A DNA stretch of 64,000 nucleotides from Aldehydirespirator sp965116195 (GTDB lineage: Bacteria; Actinomycetota; Acidimicrobiia; Acidimicrobiales; Aldehydirespiratoraceae), in assembly GCA_965116195.1 (NCBI GenBank), contig OZ220491.1, forward strand, positions 1,860,001-1,924,000, in the 5' to 3' direction. The notes under the pieces were generated by a model that worked only from the letters and a program-made list of their open reading frames with translations, had not been told where the DNA came from and did not search any database. How positions within the stretch are numbered: the stretch's first letter is position 1; every line of letters begins with the position of its first letter. This document shows, in pieces, positions 35,229 through 45,192 of the stretch. The position numbers were made by a program, and so were the translations under genes.

Positions 35229-35993
35229 ATGACCGAAGTACCCATGTCCCGTCCTGGTGAGGTTGCCGGATGGCCCAAGCTGGTGGTGACCTACCGCACC
35301 GACCCCGAGGGGGTTGCACGCCTTGTGCCGCCGGGGCTTGACGCTGGTGATCCTGTCGTGACCATCGGTGTCTATTGCGTGCCGATTCTCAATGAGCCGG
35401 AGTTCGGCATCAGCGTCAAGGTTCCCGCCACCTGGCAGGGCATCGCGGGACAATACAACCTGGGCATGGGCATTGACCAGGAGGCGGCTGTCTCCATCAG
35501 CCATGAGACCAACGGCCAACCGAAGTTTCTGTGCAATGTGTCCTTCTACCGCCTTGGTGATCACGTGTCGGCGCGGGCCACCCATCGGGGCTACACATTC
35601 GTTGAGTTCCACGGCGAGGTGTGCGGGCCTGCTGCTCTGCGCCAGGGTGATGTGGTTGACCATGAGTGGTGGATCAAGTATTCTAGGGCCATCGGTGGGG
35701 CTGAGGGACAGTACGACTTTGCGCCCCATGTCGTGGACGTGGCCACTGTTTTTGAGCAACTTCATGCCGAGGATCTTGACGGCGAACTCAAGTTGCTTGA
35801 CAGCCCGTGGGATCCGGTGGCGCGTTATCTGCCTATGCGCGAGCAGTTGTCGGCGCAACTTGTGACTCATCAGGCCAAAGCCCGCAACATCAGCAACGCC
35901 GGGCCGCTTGATCCGGATGCCTTCTGGCCCCATGTCGACACCATCGGTGCCTCGCGCTGGCCCGGCACCCGTGGCGGCCCCCGCACCGACTAA
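35229..35993 (+). CDS. Acetoacetate decarboxylase-like protein
   Basis: A 254-residue member of the acetoacetate-decarboxylase-like superfamily. YRTDPEGVARLVPPGL near the N-terminus and the AAVSISHETNGQPKFLCNV segment (about residues 88-107) match the family; the Lys in GQPKF occupies the region of the Schiff-base Lys. Many members of this fold are not decarboxylases but act as aldolase-dehydratases or cyclases. The ATG at 35229 has GGAGCAG upstream. It is next to a divergent acyl-CoA dehydrogenase and convergent with an amidohydrolase, suggesting degradation of a keto-acid-type compound. Confidence 0.8.
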   Translation: MTEVPMSRPGEVAGWPKLVVTYRTDPEGVARLVPPGLDAGDPVVTIGVYCVPILNEPEFGISVKVPATWQGIAGQYNLGMGIDQEAAVSISHETNGQPKFLCNVSFYRLGDHVSARATHRGYTFVEFHGEVCGPAALRQGDVVDHEWWIKYSRAIGGAEGQYDFAPHVVDVATVFEQLHAEDLDGELKLLDSPWDPVARYLPMREQLSAQLVTHQAKARNISNAGPLDPDAFWPHVDTIGASRWPGTRGGPRTD

Positions 35994-36011
35994 TCCCAAC
36001 CCAGCCAGCGG

Positions 36012-37307
36012 TCAGGCGGCTGCAGGTTGGCGTTGGTTCAGGGGGTTCATGCCTGGGCAGCCTCGGGCCTCTTCTGGTACTTCTGTGTAGTTGATGCCTG
36101 CGGCTACTTCTTGTTTGGTCAGGCAGTGTTGCTCAGCCAGCGGTGTCAGGACCTCCACGTCAAACTTGTAGACCTGCGCGGCGTTGGTGGTCAGCAACTT
36201 GGTGGCATCGGCGACAGGCATACCCCCGAAAGTGAGCTTCAGATGCTGCGTGGTGAAGGGATGTGATCCCTCGGTGTGGGGGTAGTCCGAACCCCACATG
36301 ATGCGGTCTATACCGATCTCAGCGGGCAGATGAGCCTCACTGGGTCGCAGAAAGCTGGCTCCGATATAACACTGACGCTGCCAGTATTCGCTGGGCTTCA
36401 TGGACATGGCCGACACCGCAGGCCCTCCGAATATCGCCTCTGAGCCGTAGGTCGAGTACTTCATGCGGTGGTAGAAGGAGTCAAGGTCATTGAGCACTTC
36501 GGGTATCCAGGCGGTGCCTGTCTCGGTGTTGACGAACTTGAGGTCGGGGTGGCGTTCAAACACACCGGAGAACATCAGGTGCCACAAGGCCCGTTGTGAC
36601 CACCATCGCACCTCGATCAAAAACACCGCAAGAGAGGCCGGGAAGTGGTTGCCGAACGACGGGGTCGCACCACCTGCGTGATGGTTCAAGGGCAGGTCGC
36701 ATGCCTCGACCGCGGCCCAGATCGGCTCATAGACCGCCGAGTACAACGGCTCAAAGGGCGAGTCGGGAGGTGCCCCCGGCAACAGGATCCCACCCCGCAG
36801 TCCGTTCTGTGCGGCCCACTCGATCTCGGCCACCGAGCCCTCGACATCACCTAGAAAGATCTGCGCGATGCCGGCACAGCGTTCGGGTGCCTCGCTGACC
36901 ATGTCCAGTATCCAGCGGTTGTGGGCTCGCAGTCCGGCCCAACGATGCTCAAAGTCGGCGGAGTAGCCGGGTGCCTCCAGCGCCGTGGAGGCCGGCGGGG
37001 CGAACGGTGGCAGCGTGTTCGGGAACATCACCTCGGCTATCACGCCATCGGTTGTCTGCTCACGCAGTCGCCGCTGCATTGACCAGTTGCGATCGCCGTC
37101 GGCCACGGGATCACCGTCAATGCCGACATTGCGAGGGCTCTTCTTGCCCTTGAAGGCCGCGGCTGCGGCTTGCTGGGTGCGCTCAACCTCAGTGGCCCAC
37201 TCGTCGAAGTCGCGGTGATATCTGCTCTCCAGATAGGGGCGGTAGTCACGCAAGTCGGCACCGCAGTGGGTGTCGGCCGAGATGACGATGTGATGCTCAG
37301 ACATCAT
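36012..37307 (-). CDS. Amidohydrolase-2 family metal-dependent hydrolase
   Basis: TIM-barrel hydrolase or decarboxylase of 431 residues resembling the aminocarboxymuconate-semialdehyde-decarboxylase-like group. ISADTHCGADLRDY near the N-terminus is the site where other members have H-x-H (here T-H only, so metal binding may differ). LPLNHHAGG (about 210), FERHPDLKFVNTETG and IMWGSDYPHTEGSHPF with the catalytic Asp (about 350) follow. Such proteins are common beside acyl-CoA dehydrogenase and GST genes in actinobacterial catabolic clusters. The substrate is unknown. Confidence 0.85.
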   Translation of the reverse strand: MMSEHHIVISADTHCGADLRDYRPYLESRYHRDFDEWATEVERTQQAAAAAFKGKKSPRNVGIDGDPVADGDRNWSMQRRLREQTTDGVIAEVMFPNTLPPFAPPASTALEAPGYSADFEHRWAGLRAHNRWILDMVSEAPERCAGIAQIFLGDVEGSVAEIEWAAQNGLRGGILLPGAPPDSPFEPLYSAVYEPIWAAVEACDLPLNHHAGGATPSFGNHFPASLAVFLIEVRWWSQRALWHLMFSGVFERHPDLKFVNTETGTAWIPEVLNDLDSFYHRMKYSTYGSEAIFGGPAVSAMSMKPSEYWQRQCYIGASFLRPSEAHLPAEIGIDRIMWGSDYPHTEGSHPFTTQHLKLTFGGMPVADATKLLTTNAAQVYKFDVEVLTPLAEQHCLTKQEVAAGINYTEVPEEARGCPGMNPLNQRQPAAA

Positions 37308-37419
37308 GTCCTCCTGTTTTGCCAGTAGCTTGACCGGTCGGGATGGCTTGACCCGTCGGGTAACAACGACAGGTACACAAGACTACGAGGTCAAAGTTGA
37401 GCTTGACTCCGAAGACAAG

Positions 37420-37450
37420 TTGCAGCAGTGTCACACCCTTGTTAGATACT
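37420..37450 (+). promoter_or_regulatory. Probable promoter of the vWA/tubulin-like operon
   Basis: TTGCAG (37420-37425) and a -10-like TTAGATACT (37442-37450) lie 17-19 bp apart. The -10 element ends 6 bases before ATG 37457, the geometry of a leaderless transcript. Judged by eye only. Confidence 0.4.
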
Positions 37451-37456
37451 CTCGGG

Positions 37457-37585
37457 ATGAGCACGAGCACCGAGGTCGGCGAGTCTGAAACGCCCAAGCA
37501 TCGGAGTCATGTGCTCGCTTGGCCGACCGCAAGGTATGTGATGCCCTGTGGGGCATCGGTTTTGAAGGCGTTGGAACCTGAGTGA
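37457..37585 (+). CDS. 42-residue leader peptide or small protein at the head of the operon
   Basis: MSTSTEVGESETPK begins a 42-residue reading frame that ends with TGA 37583-37585. Its stop overlaps the GTG start of the next gene (GTGA at 37582-37585), indicating translational coupling. No ribosome site precedes the ATG, but a -10-like element lies directly upstream, so a leaderless start is plausible. The sequence has no recognised domain and no clear membrane helix. It may be a genuine small protein or only a leader that couples translation. Confidence 0.5.
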   Translation: MSTSTEVGESETPKHRSHVLAWPTARYVMPCGASVLKALEPE

Positions 37586-38067
37586 CTCCCAAACCTCCAC
37601 CCCGCAGACCCTCCCGACCTCCGCCAAGCCGACCCGTAGGGCATAGAAGGCCTCCTCCCCCGCCGCGATCCAGAAGCCCTCGCCCTGGGTCTGGTCCTCG
37701 CCCGGGATCTGGAAGTCCCCGCCCTGTCACGACAGGAGGGCCACGGCGGAGCAACACCGCTGAAGGGCCGCCGTTGGTCTTGGCGCTCGGCGTTGGCTTG
37801 GCGACCCTCCTCACGCTGGCCATGTTGCGGTACGCGGGTGCCACCGGCAATACCATCGGATGGCTTGTCGGGGTTTTGGGCTGCCCCCTGTTGCTGATCA
37901 TCTTTCATATCAAAAACGAGAGCCGCAAGGGCGGTCGCACGTTCGGGGATTGGCGCTTCTTGCCCAGTTCACCCGCCATGTCGGTCGTGGCTGTTGCGGG
38001 TTGTGTGGCCGGGGCTGCCCACACCTGGTTCTTTGCCAATGAGATCACCCGTTGGATGGCCGGCTGA
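37582..38067 (+). CDS. Proline/arginine-rich three-helix membrane protein
   Basis: A 161-residue protein, family not recognised. The first 60 residues are almost entirely Pro, Arg, Ser and Gly (PPPRRPSRPPP type), a cytosolic extension suited to binding SH3-like or coiled partners. Three hydrophobic segments follow at about 63-80, 88-108 and 132-150. GTG 37582 overlaps the preceding stop, and its own stop overlaps the next ATG (TGATG at 38065-38069), so the first three genes of the locus are translationally chained. It is probably a membrane component of the vWA/tubulin-like system. Confidence 0.75.
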   Translation: MTPKPPPRRPSRPPPSRPVGHRRPPPPPRSRSPRPGSGPRPGSGSPRPVTTGGPRRSNTAEGPPLVLALGVGLATLLTLAMLRYAGATGNTIGWLVGVLGCPLLLIIFHIKNESRKGGRTFGDWRFLPSSPAMSVVAVAGCVAGAAHTWFFANEITRWMAG

Positions 38068-41000
38068 TGCGCCGCCGCTTACTCTCGTTACCTCTCGGTC
38101 GTTTACATCTCGTTGCCTTCTTGCTACTTGCTGCTGGGGTGATGATGATCGGGGCCACAGAGCCGGTTCATGCCCAAGAAGACCCTGGCGATGAGCCCGC
38201 CGAGTGGAGGGCGTGCGGGTCAACGACGGCGAGCGCCCCGACCGAACGCGTTACACGCGCCGAGATCCTGCTCGTCTTGGACCGTTCCGGCTCGCTGGGA
38301 GACGTAGATCCGGGAGGCACGGAACGCCGCCGTGCTCTCGAACGCACTCGTGGAAAACTCACCGACTTACAGGAACGGCTGTCAGGCTTTCTCAGCAATA
38401 CCACTCGCGGAACCTCATTTGACATTGACGTTGCTCTGGCCGCTTTTGATACTGAGGCCGAAACCATTACCGACTTTGACTCTGTTGGCACGAATCATCC
38501 ATCTGATGAGGACATAGCCGCAGCATCCACCAGCCGCCGCAACACCGACTATGGCCCGGCCATCGAAAAGGCGCTGGAGTTGTTTGAAGCATCGCCAAAC
38601 AGCGAATCAACGACGAACTGCCGCCTTCTGGTCCTGTTTACCGACGGCATTCTGGATCCTCTCGCCACAGCGTCAGGGGGCAACCCATCCCTGGAAAGCC
38701 GAGCGAAGTCACACGTTGACCAACTGTTGGAGGACCTGTGCGGTACCGACCCTGGCTCGCGCAGCTATCGGAATCGCATGGACAGACGTGGAATTTCGAC
38801 CTATGTCGCAGTGCTCAAGGGAAACGACTTTGATCGAGGCACAGGTACCTCACACCTTGACGACTTGGCGCGCGCCTCCAAGCAGGCAATGTTGGGCCTT
38901 ACCGGCCACGCCGATTCTCCGTTGCTGGAAGGCGTGACTCCAGGTCCTGGATGCAAAGACTGGTCCGAAAACCGTGCCGGCAAGGTCATTGACTTTGAGA
39001 ACATTGACGATCTCATCAAGGAACTGGAGAAGGCCGTCGCCGACATCGAGTCAGGACTGCGCCGACCCCGCATCAGTTGCACAAACGATCCTGGCGAGGC
39101 CGAACTGGACGGTGCTTGGCCCCATGAACTGACGGTTGGGGATCCACTAAGGGGACAGTTGTGTACGGTCACCACTCCTCTGGACGGGGAAGCCAGGGTG
39201 ACCCTTACGGACAAGGGTGATGCCGCTGATCTGGATTGGTTGATTGACGACGACAGCCCGCCAGAGCAGTTCCGCGTGCTGTCCGCCGGGGATCCAGATC
39301 TCGCTTTCAACATGGTGTCATCGGCATTGCCCACTGACGAGGCTTTCGGAGGTTTCGATGCAGAAGTCGAGATCACCGTGATCTGGTCCCCGGACCCCGA
39401 GTCACAACCCGACATGCTCGGAGAGTCGTCTGAATACATCCAGACAACGACGGTGCAGTTCGCGGTGCCTGACCGTGAGCAGCACTGGATTGACAAGTTG
39501 ATCACCTGTCCGGATGATGATCCGCCGGTTAGGTGGACAGGGAGTGACAATAGCCGCCAAGCCGCCGAGGTAAGCCGCTTGTGTAGTGTCCAAGCCCCAC
39601 CTGCAGGTGAGTTCGAGATAACCCTGACATCCGAGGACGCTCGTCTGTCTTGGTCGGCGACACGATCGGGGGACAGCGGAGATCCTCCTATCCGGCTTAA
39701 GCCAGGAGATCCAACCACATCGCTCGGTGCTGTCGGACTAAGAAGCGCTGACGACCCGATCACTAGCGTGTTCACCGACACCCTCACAATCTCCTTGATT
39801 TGGCGCAACGAGTTGGCAGTACTTGAAGAGATGCCGATTGGGGAGTTTGAGATCACCGTTCCACTGCCATCAACCGAGCATCTGGACTGCACGAACGAGG
39901 CCCAGGTAACCGCTGTGGTAGAGGCCACCGGCGAGGCTGAGATGGTTGCGGTGGTCGATACGGGTTGCAAGTTGCGTTCTCCCGATGAGGGTGGCACTGT
40001 AACAGCGAAGGTCTCCGGCGACTTCAACGGCGTGTTCTGGGCGTTGACCGATCGACCTCAGACGGCCGACGCTGACTGGCTGACAACAAACCAGGTGGAT
40101 CTTGATGCCGGACAACCTGACCATCCACTCTTCGTGCTTATCAAACACCCCGATTTGGCCGAATTGGTTGCAACTGATCGCGAGTCCTCACGAATTACGA
40201 GTGGCGACTTCTCGCTGATTACGAGCTGGACGGTCGATGGCACCGAAATAGGTGAACGGGAATCGAATCGAATAAGAGTGTTGATATATCTGCCAGTGCC
40301 TCTCTGCTCTGATGATCCGGATGATCCGATTGAAGCCAGCTTGGCGCAGAATGATCAGTCAAACTCAACAGCACCCGATCTGAGGGGCGAGGCACGGAAT
40401 GTCTGCCGGATTGATCCACCCCCGAACGGTCGTCTTGAGGTTCGTGTCACCGATGCCAGATCGGGGGAGGAATGGCAAGTTTCTCCCCCGGGCAATCAGG
40501 ATGCCATGTCGCCCGTTCTGCGTGTCGAAGCTGGCGATGCATCAGTGGACATCGATGCCATCTCGGGGCCGCTCGCTGCAGAACAGCTACCAATAGAGAA
40601 GCAGATCGACGTTGTGGTGACCTGGACCTCAGCACTGGACTTCGAGTCACAAGGTCGCGAGCGCGTCGTGGTGAACATCCCGGATATCCAGCAAGACCAA
40701 CCCCTGCTGAGTTGCACCGGAACGCCGGAGGTGGCGAACTCCTCGGTGGAGGTGCCGGACGGACCGCTGGTTGTGGACACCGGATGCGTGCTGTTGCCTC
40801 CCGACGCGGGGACGGTCACCCTTGATGACGTTGGCGGTGACATTGACGGCACTCCGTGGCAAATTGTCGAGGACTTCGAGATCGGCCCCGGTGACGACCC
40901 TGTTCCAATCCTCATCCAGACCACCGATCCTCTCGTGAACCAGCGCTACGACACCGATATCGAGTTTGATCTCACCGAAATCTGGAAATCCCCAAGCGGT

Positions 41001-41726
41001 AGCGAACAGAGTTTCAACCAGGAGCCTCCAAGGGTCACGGTGGTGTTGCGGGCACGACCCAGCACCGGTATGGCCGCACTCATCACCCTCGCACTTCTGC
41101 TGGCTGGCTTGGTGGTCGTCTGGCTCATTTTGTGGATACTGGGTCGGCGCGTCAATCGCCCTTCCGAGCCTGGGGCCTATCGAGTGATACATCAGGACGT
41201 GACCGCAACGGTCGCTCCGGGCGGTCAACTGGAACTGTCCAACTTCGACCTGGCCTCAGCAGTTGACAAGCCGGCAGAACCTCTTGCGGGACGGCGCTCA
41301 CGACTTCAGGGTGGTGGCCTCACAATCCGCACCACAGTTCGTTGGTGGAACCCCAAAGACCTCTTGGCCGGAGGCCGGGCCAAGGCGGTTCCACAAGACC
41401 AAAGAAGTCTGCTGGTTGCGGCATCTCCTTCGTCGGAACAGTCGGACTGTCTGCCGGTGAGTCTTGCTCACGGAGCGGTGATCGTGGCACTTGATCCCAC
41501 ACCGGTTTCCTCAGCGACTGAACGCAACGAACATCGCGGTCACATCTGGATACTCAACAACGTCAGAGCAAACAGAAAGACCGACGAGACACTCGGGCAG
41601 AAAGCCAGACAGAACATCGACAAGGCGCTGAGTTCACTGAAGAGCAATCTGGGAGGTCGGCCGGCGGCGGGTGCGTCGACTCCCACTCGACCAAAGGGTC
41701 CCCCTCCCACCAGACCGAAAGGCTGA
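38067..41726 (+). CDS. Large secreted-domain vWA membrane protein
   Basis: A 1219-residue protein. A signal peptide (basic start, hydrophobic HLVAFLLLAAGVMMIG, cleavage near VHAQE at about 36) leads to a von Willebrand A domain with an intact MIDAS start D72-x-S-x-S76 (VLDRSGSLG) and LLVLFTDGILD (about 195). Residues about 330-990 form several similar 110-150 residue all-beta units, each with paired Cys and I-x-V-I-W-type strands, probably extracellular Ig-like domains. One membrane helix lies at about 999-1026 (ALITLALLLAGLVVVWLILW), then a 190-residue cytosolic tail ends in TRPKGPPPTRPKG. It would sense or grip an external ligand and pass this to the cytosolic tubulin-like protein encoded 5 bp downstream. 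Confidence 0.85.
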   Translation: MRRRLLSLPLGRLHLVAFLLLAAGVMMIGATEPVHAQEDPGDEPAEWRACGSTTASAPTERVTRAEILLVLDRSGSLGDVDPGGTERRRALERTRGKLTDLQERLSGFLSNTTRGTSFDIDVALAAFDTEAETITDFDSVGTNHPSDEDIAAASTSRRNTDYGPAIEKALELFEASPNSESTTNCRLLVLFTDGILDPLATASGGNPSLESRAKSHVDQLLEDLCGTDPGSRSYRNRMDRRGISTYVAVLKGNDFDRGTGTSHLDDLARASKQAMLGLTGHADSPLLEGVTPGPGCKDWSENRAGKVIDFENIDDLIKELEKAVADIESGLRRPRISCTNDPGEAELDGAWPHELTVGDPLRGQLCTVTTPLDGEARVTLTDKGDAADLDWLIDDDSPPEQFRVLSAGDPDLAFNMVSSALPTDEAFGGFDAEVEITVIWSPDPESQPDMLGESSEYIQTTTVQFAVPDREQHWIDKLITCPDDDPPVRWTGSDNSRQAAEVSRLCSVQAPPAGEFEITLTSEDARLSWSATRSGDSGDPPIRLKPGDPTTSLGAVGLRSADDPITSVFTDTLTISLIWRNELAVLEEMPIGEFEITVPLPSTEHLDCTNEAQVTAVVEATGEAEMVAVVDTGCKLRSPDEGGTVTAKVSGDFNGVFWALTDRPQTADADWLTTNQVDLDAGQPDHPLFVLIKHPDLAELVATDRESSRITSGDFSLITSWTVDGTEIGERESNRIRVLIYLPVPLCSDDPDDPIEASLAQNDQSNSTAPDLRGEARNVCRIDPPPNGRLEVRVTDARSGEEWQVSPPGNQDAMSPVLRVEAGDASVDIDAISGPLAAEQLPIEKQIDVVVTWTSALDFESQGRERVVVNIPDIQQDQPLLSCTGTPEVANSSVEVPDGPLVVDTGCVLLPPDAGTVTLDDVGGDIDGTPWQIVEDFEIGPGDDPVPILIQTTDPLVNQRYDTDIEFDLTEIWKSPSGSEQSFNQEPPRVTVVLRARPSTGMAALITLALLLAGLVVVWLILWILGRRVNRPSEPGAYRVIHQDVTATVAPGGQLELSNFDLASAVDKPAEPLAGRRSRLQGGGLTIRTTVRWWNPKDLLAGGRAKAVPQDQRSLLVAASPSSEQSDCLPVSLAHGAVIVALDPTPVSSATERNEHRGHIWILNNVRANRKTDETLGQKARQNIDKALSSLKSNLGGRPAAGASTPTRPKGPPPTRPKG

Positions 41727-41731
41727 GAAGC

Positions 41732-44700
41732 ATGTACAACCGTTTTCTATTTGTTGGGCTTGGAGGCTCAGGTGGCAAGACACTCCGCTTCTTGAAAGAC
41801 CAGATGCGCCGATGGATGAAAGACATGGGTATTGACAGGGATATTCCCTCCGGCTGGCAGTTTCTCCATATTGACGTGCCACCACAGCCCGACGGTAATG
41901 AGTTGAACAGCCGTGTACCCCACTTGGCAGGTGATGAGTATGTGGGACTTGTCAATGCGGGTATCGCCTTCGACGATGTTCAGGCTGGACTTGATGCCGC
42001 CGCTGACCTGCGTTCAGAACTTCGTGTCTGGAGAGTGGAACCAACCGGTTTGAAGATCCCCATCGAAGCCGGGGCAGGTCAATATCGGGCAGTTGGGCGC
42101 ACCATAGGCGCGCTGCACATTGACCGCATCAAGAATCGCATTGAAGAAAAGATCCACCGGTTGAACGCAGGTCAAGCCATCCGGGATTTGGATTACGCGT
42201 ATTCAAAAGCTCAAGAGAACGGCACTGTTCAGATGAGCACCGGTGAAGTACCCGTCAATATCTTCGTCATATCGTCTCTCGCCGGAGGTACCGGAGCAGG
42301 TTTGCTCAACACAGTGTGCGATCTGATCCGAGGAATGGGCGTGGCACGCGGTCGAGAGTTGTTCGGGATCATCTACACCTCGGAGGTGTTCAATATACTG
42401 CCCGCCGCAACGAAAGCAGGGGTGCATGGAAATGGCCTTGCAGCAGTCTGTGAACTGCTAAAAGGCTTCTGGTGGGGAGGCAACTCAGGTACCGACGACG
42501 ATGTTGTCGTCAAACCCATCACTGACAAGTTTCTGCAGGCAGCCCGTGTCACCGGGGATTTGAACTACAGCGGTCCGGCATACCCATTTCTTGTCGGGCT
42601 ACAGAATGCGGAAGGAGTCAACTTCGGTAGCGCCGATGCGCTATTCGAAGGGATAGGACGTGCCCTGTTTTCTTGGGTTACTAACGAGGAGGTTGCGGGG
42701 TCTTTCATCTCCTACACGATCGCCAACTTCAAAAACTCGGCTTCAGGCAACATCCGTGGCAGAGCACTGGTAGATGTTGGCGAAGGAAGTGCCAATGGCT
42801 TACCACCTTTCTCGGCGCTGGGGTTTGCGCGAGTATCGCTGGGAACAGATCACTTTGAACGGTTCGCTGTGGATCGGGTCATGCGACGCTGCTACCAACA
42901 CCTGATCAACTACCATTCGCGCTCCGATGAAGCAGAGAGAGCCCGAAAGTCCCTCGGCAAAAGCGATCCAAACGCTGTCATCGGACAACTCGCCGAGAAC
43001 TATGGTGGCTGGTTTCGAGACGAACTGAAGGTTGAAGATATCGAATTTGAGACAGGTCCCATAAGAAGCGAACTATGGCCAACCAGTGGCAGCAATGACA
43101 CAAGCGGCAGTATAGACCGGTACGAAGGGCCATGCCGACAATACCAGCAGCAGGTTGAACTGGACGCATCTCTTGACGTCAGCGGTAACCGGACAGCTAG
43201 CGAATGGCGCGAACTCATTGACCGCGCCGTTGACAACTGTTATGAAGCGTTCGAGAAGAGTATCCGCGACGAACTTGACGTTCACTCAAAGGAGTGGGTC
43301 ACCGCTATCGAGAAGAGGGTGACAGCGACCGTCATGGAAGCTATCTCCCGATACGGACTTCTGGTCGCTGCCCGCCTCTGCTCGGACACAGCTAACGTGT
43401 TGCGCAACACGGTATATCCAAACCTCACTGTGAACGTGGTTCCGGAATACAAGTCATGGGCCTCCGTATGGCAAGAAAGCGATTCATCTCAGAGACTGGA
43501 CAGTGCCAAAGGAAAACTCAAAAACACTGACGAGCGGATCGGTGAGTACGTCATGTCAGCGATTGACTACCGGACTTATGCAGCAGACGCGCTTATTGCA
43601 GAAAGAGCCGCAGAAATGGCGAGAGAGGCTGCCAGCCGACTGTTGGACCCAATCGCCGAGGCTATCGAGAACGCTCACAAGCGCCTCCGCAACGACGACT
43701 TCCCAGCATTGACTCAGTTCGGACCGCCCGGAAACGAGTTTTCGTTGATCGAAAAAGATAACTATGAGTCTGAGTTTGATCGGCTGCTCACTTTGACTTT
43801 CGGCAGCAAAGACTATGTGAATCTGAGAGAATCCGTCCTCAGCCGCGCTGATATTACTTCGGGATCCGATGCTCGATTGCTGGAAGTGAACCGCTCCTGG
43901 GCACCAGACGCACGCTGGAGCGGTTCGCCGGCGCACATTGACGTAGAGGTTGTCTCAACGCGTAACACCCTGGAACAACGCGCCACCGCTTGGCTGAATG
44001 CCGACGGCGGGCCTTTCGGCGAAGTCTTCGGGTTGAGCCTACGAAGTGCTCTCAACACCAACGCCGACAGTGGCACCGCCGTCACTGCTGCAGATCGACT
44101 CGAATACCAGAGGAAATTCATGGCATGTCTCACCGCAGCCATCAAGACTTCTGCTCCGCTGGTTGACATCAATCCGGCACTGGCGGGACTGGTCGGAACC
44201 AAATCCGGCGAAGACCTGGAAAGGCACTTCAGCAAGTTGCCCTTCGGCCAGGACCCTGACGGCACACATCCCATGCAGAGTGAAGTGAAAGCTCTGCTAG
44301 CTCCGATCATCGGTCCGGAGAGCGTGGACAAACTCATGAAACCCGATCATCGTACCCGTCATATTGATGTAGCCTCGCAACTTCCCGCGCCACAATCCAT
44401 ATTGTCTCTCAGTTCGGTGCTGGCACCAATCGCCCAGGACTGGGACGGGCAAAAGTCCATAGGCGAGGTGGCTCGGCAGCAGTTCTGGCAACATCGGCGA
44501 GCGCAGTATCTACAGCGATTCGTGCCTTGCCCCCAGGCCCATTTGCGTTGCATGGTGCGTGGTTGGTTCACAGCACAGATGCTCGGACTGTTGGACCTGG
44601 AGGGACCCAACGATTCCATCCGGATCTTTCGTGACGGAAAGAGTCCCGTCACCTTCCCAAATCCTCTGTTGTCACCGACCAAGAGCGGAGATCGGCTCGG

Positions 44701-45154
44701 CCCGGTGTTGGAGTCACTCGGCTTGGCATATGTGGAAACATCAGCGAGCGGCAATTTGGAACCACTTGAAGCCTATGTCAGGCTGCGTGAGTTGGGTGTG
44801 TCTGGCGATGGCGGTGTCCTGCACTACGAGAGTGTCAATGAGCGACTCGCAGGGTGGATCGAATCCGGTCGGAAGGTTGAGGGTGCTCTGACCGGCATGA
44901 AGCCTGCCCGGTTGGCCGATATGGCCGATACAGCCACATGGAAGGAACGGGCCAAAGCCGTTGTCGAGGTACTCGACAAAGAGTACGAGCACTATAAGGC
45001 CGATTATGCCGAACTCAAGTATAAATGGGACAAGAATCCGGGCTTGCTGTCACGCGCTCCGCTTTGGACAGGTCTGTGGCCGCTACTTGGCGAAGAACTC
45101 AAACGGCTCAGCGATGTCGTTCAACGCCACTCTCCCGACGACAGACTCGGCTAG
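41732..45154 (+). CDS. Tubulin/FtsZ-superfamily protein with a long C-terminal extension
   Basis: A 1140-residue protein. The N-terminus YNRFLFVGLGGSGGKTLRFL is a nucleotide-binding loop, GAGQYRAVGRTIG (about 113-126) is a second conserved segment, and ISSLAGGTGAGLLN contains G185-G-T-G-A-G190, corresponding to the tubulin signature loop GGGTG(S/T)G. This matches the tubulin-like domain often annotated as Tubulin_2 and the second FtsZ-like family described by Makarova and Koonin (2010), linked there to vWA proteins. Residues about 450-1140 are helical, with no recognised domain. No membrane helix is seen, so it is cytosolic. AGAAG lies before ATG 41732. GTP binding and polymerisation are inferred from family, not shown. 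Confidence 0.85.
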   Translation: MYNRFLFVGLGGSGGKTLRFLKDQMRRWMKDMGIDRDIPSGWQFLHIDVPPQPDGNELNSRVPHLAGDEYVGLVNAGIAFDDVQAGLDAAADLRSELRVWRVEPTGLKIPIEAGAGQYRAVGRTIGALHIDRIKNRIEEKIHRLNAGQAIRDLDYAYSKAQENGTVQMSTGEVPVNIFVISSLAGGTGAGLLNTVCDLIRGMGVARGRELFGIIYTSEVFNILPAATKAGVHGNGLAAVCELLKGFWWGGNSGTDDDVVVKPITDKFLQAARVTGDLNYSGPAYPFLVGLQNAEGVNFGSADALFEGIGRALFSWVTNEEVAGSFISYTIANFKNSASGNIRGRALVDVGEGSANGLPPFSALGFARVSLGTDHFERFAVDRVMRRCYQHLINYHSRSDEAERARKSLGKSDPNAVIGQLAENYGGWFRDELKVEDIEFETGPIRSELWPTSGSNDTSGSIDRYEGPCRQYQQQVELDASLDVSGNRTASEWRELIDRAVDNCYEAFEKSIRDELDVHSKEWVTAIEKRVTATVMEAISRYGLLVAARLCSDTANVLRNTVYPNLTVNVVPEYKSWASVWQESDSSQRLDSAKGKLKNTDERIGEYVMSAIDYRTYAADALIAERAAEMAREAASRLLDPIAEAIENAHKRLRNDDFPALTQFGPPGNEFSLIEKDNYESEFDRLLTLTFGSKDYVNLRESVLSRADITSGSDARLLEVNRSWAPDARWSGSPAHIDVEVVSTRNTLEQRATAWLNADGGPFGEVFGLSLRSALNTNADSGTAVTAADRLEYQRKFMACLTAAIKTSAPLVDINPALAGLVGTKSGEDLERHFSKLPFGQDPDGTHPMQSEVKALLAPIIGPESVDKLMKPDHRTRHIDVASQLPAPQSILSLSSVLAPIAQDWDGQKSIGEVARQQFWQHRRAQYLQRFVPCPQAHLRCMVRGWFTAQMLGLLDLEGPNDSIRIFRDGKSPVTFPNPLLSPTKSGDRLGPVLESLGLAYVETSASGNLEPLEAYVRLRELGVSGDGGVLHYESVNERLAGWIESGRKVEGALTGMKPARLADMADTATWKERAKAVVEVLDKEYEHYKADYAELKYKWDKNPGLLSRAPLWTGLWPLLGEELKRLSDVVQRHSPDDRLG

Positions 45155-45192
45155 GTGATCTGGCAGCAGTATCAGGTGACTGGAGCAAACGT

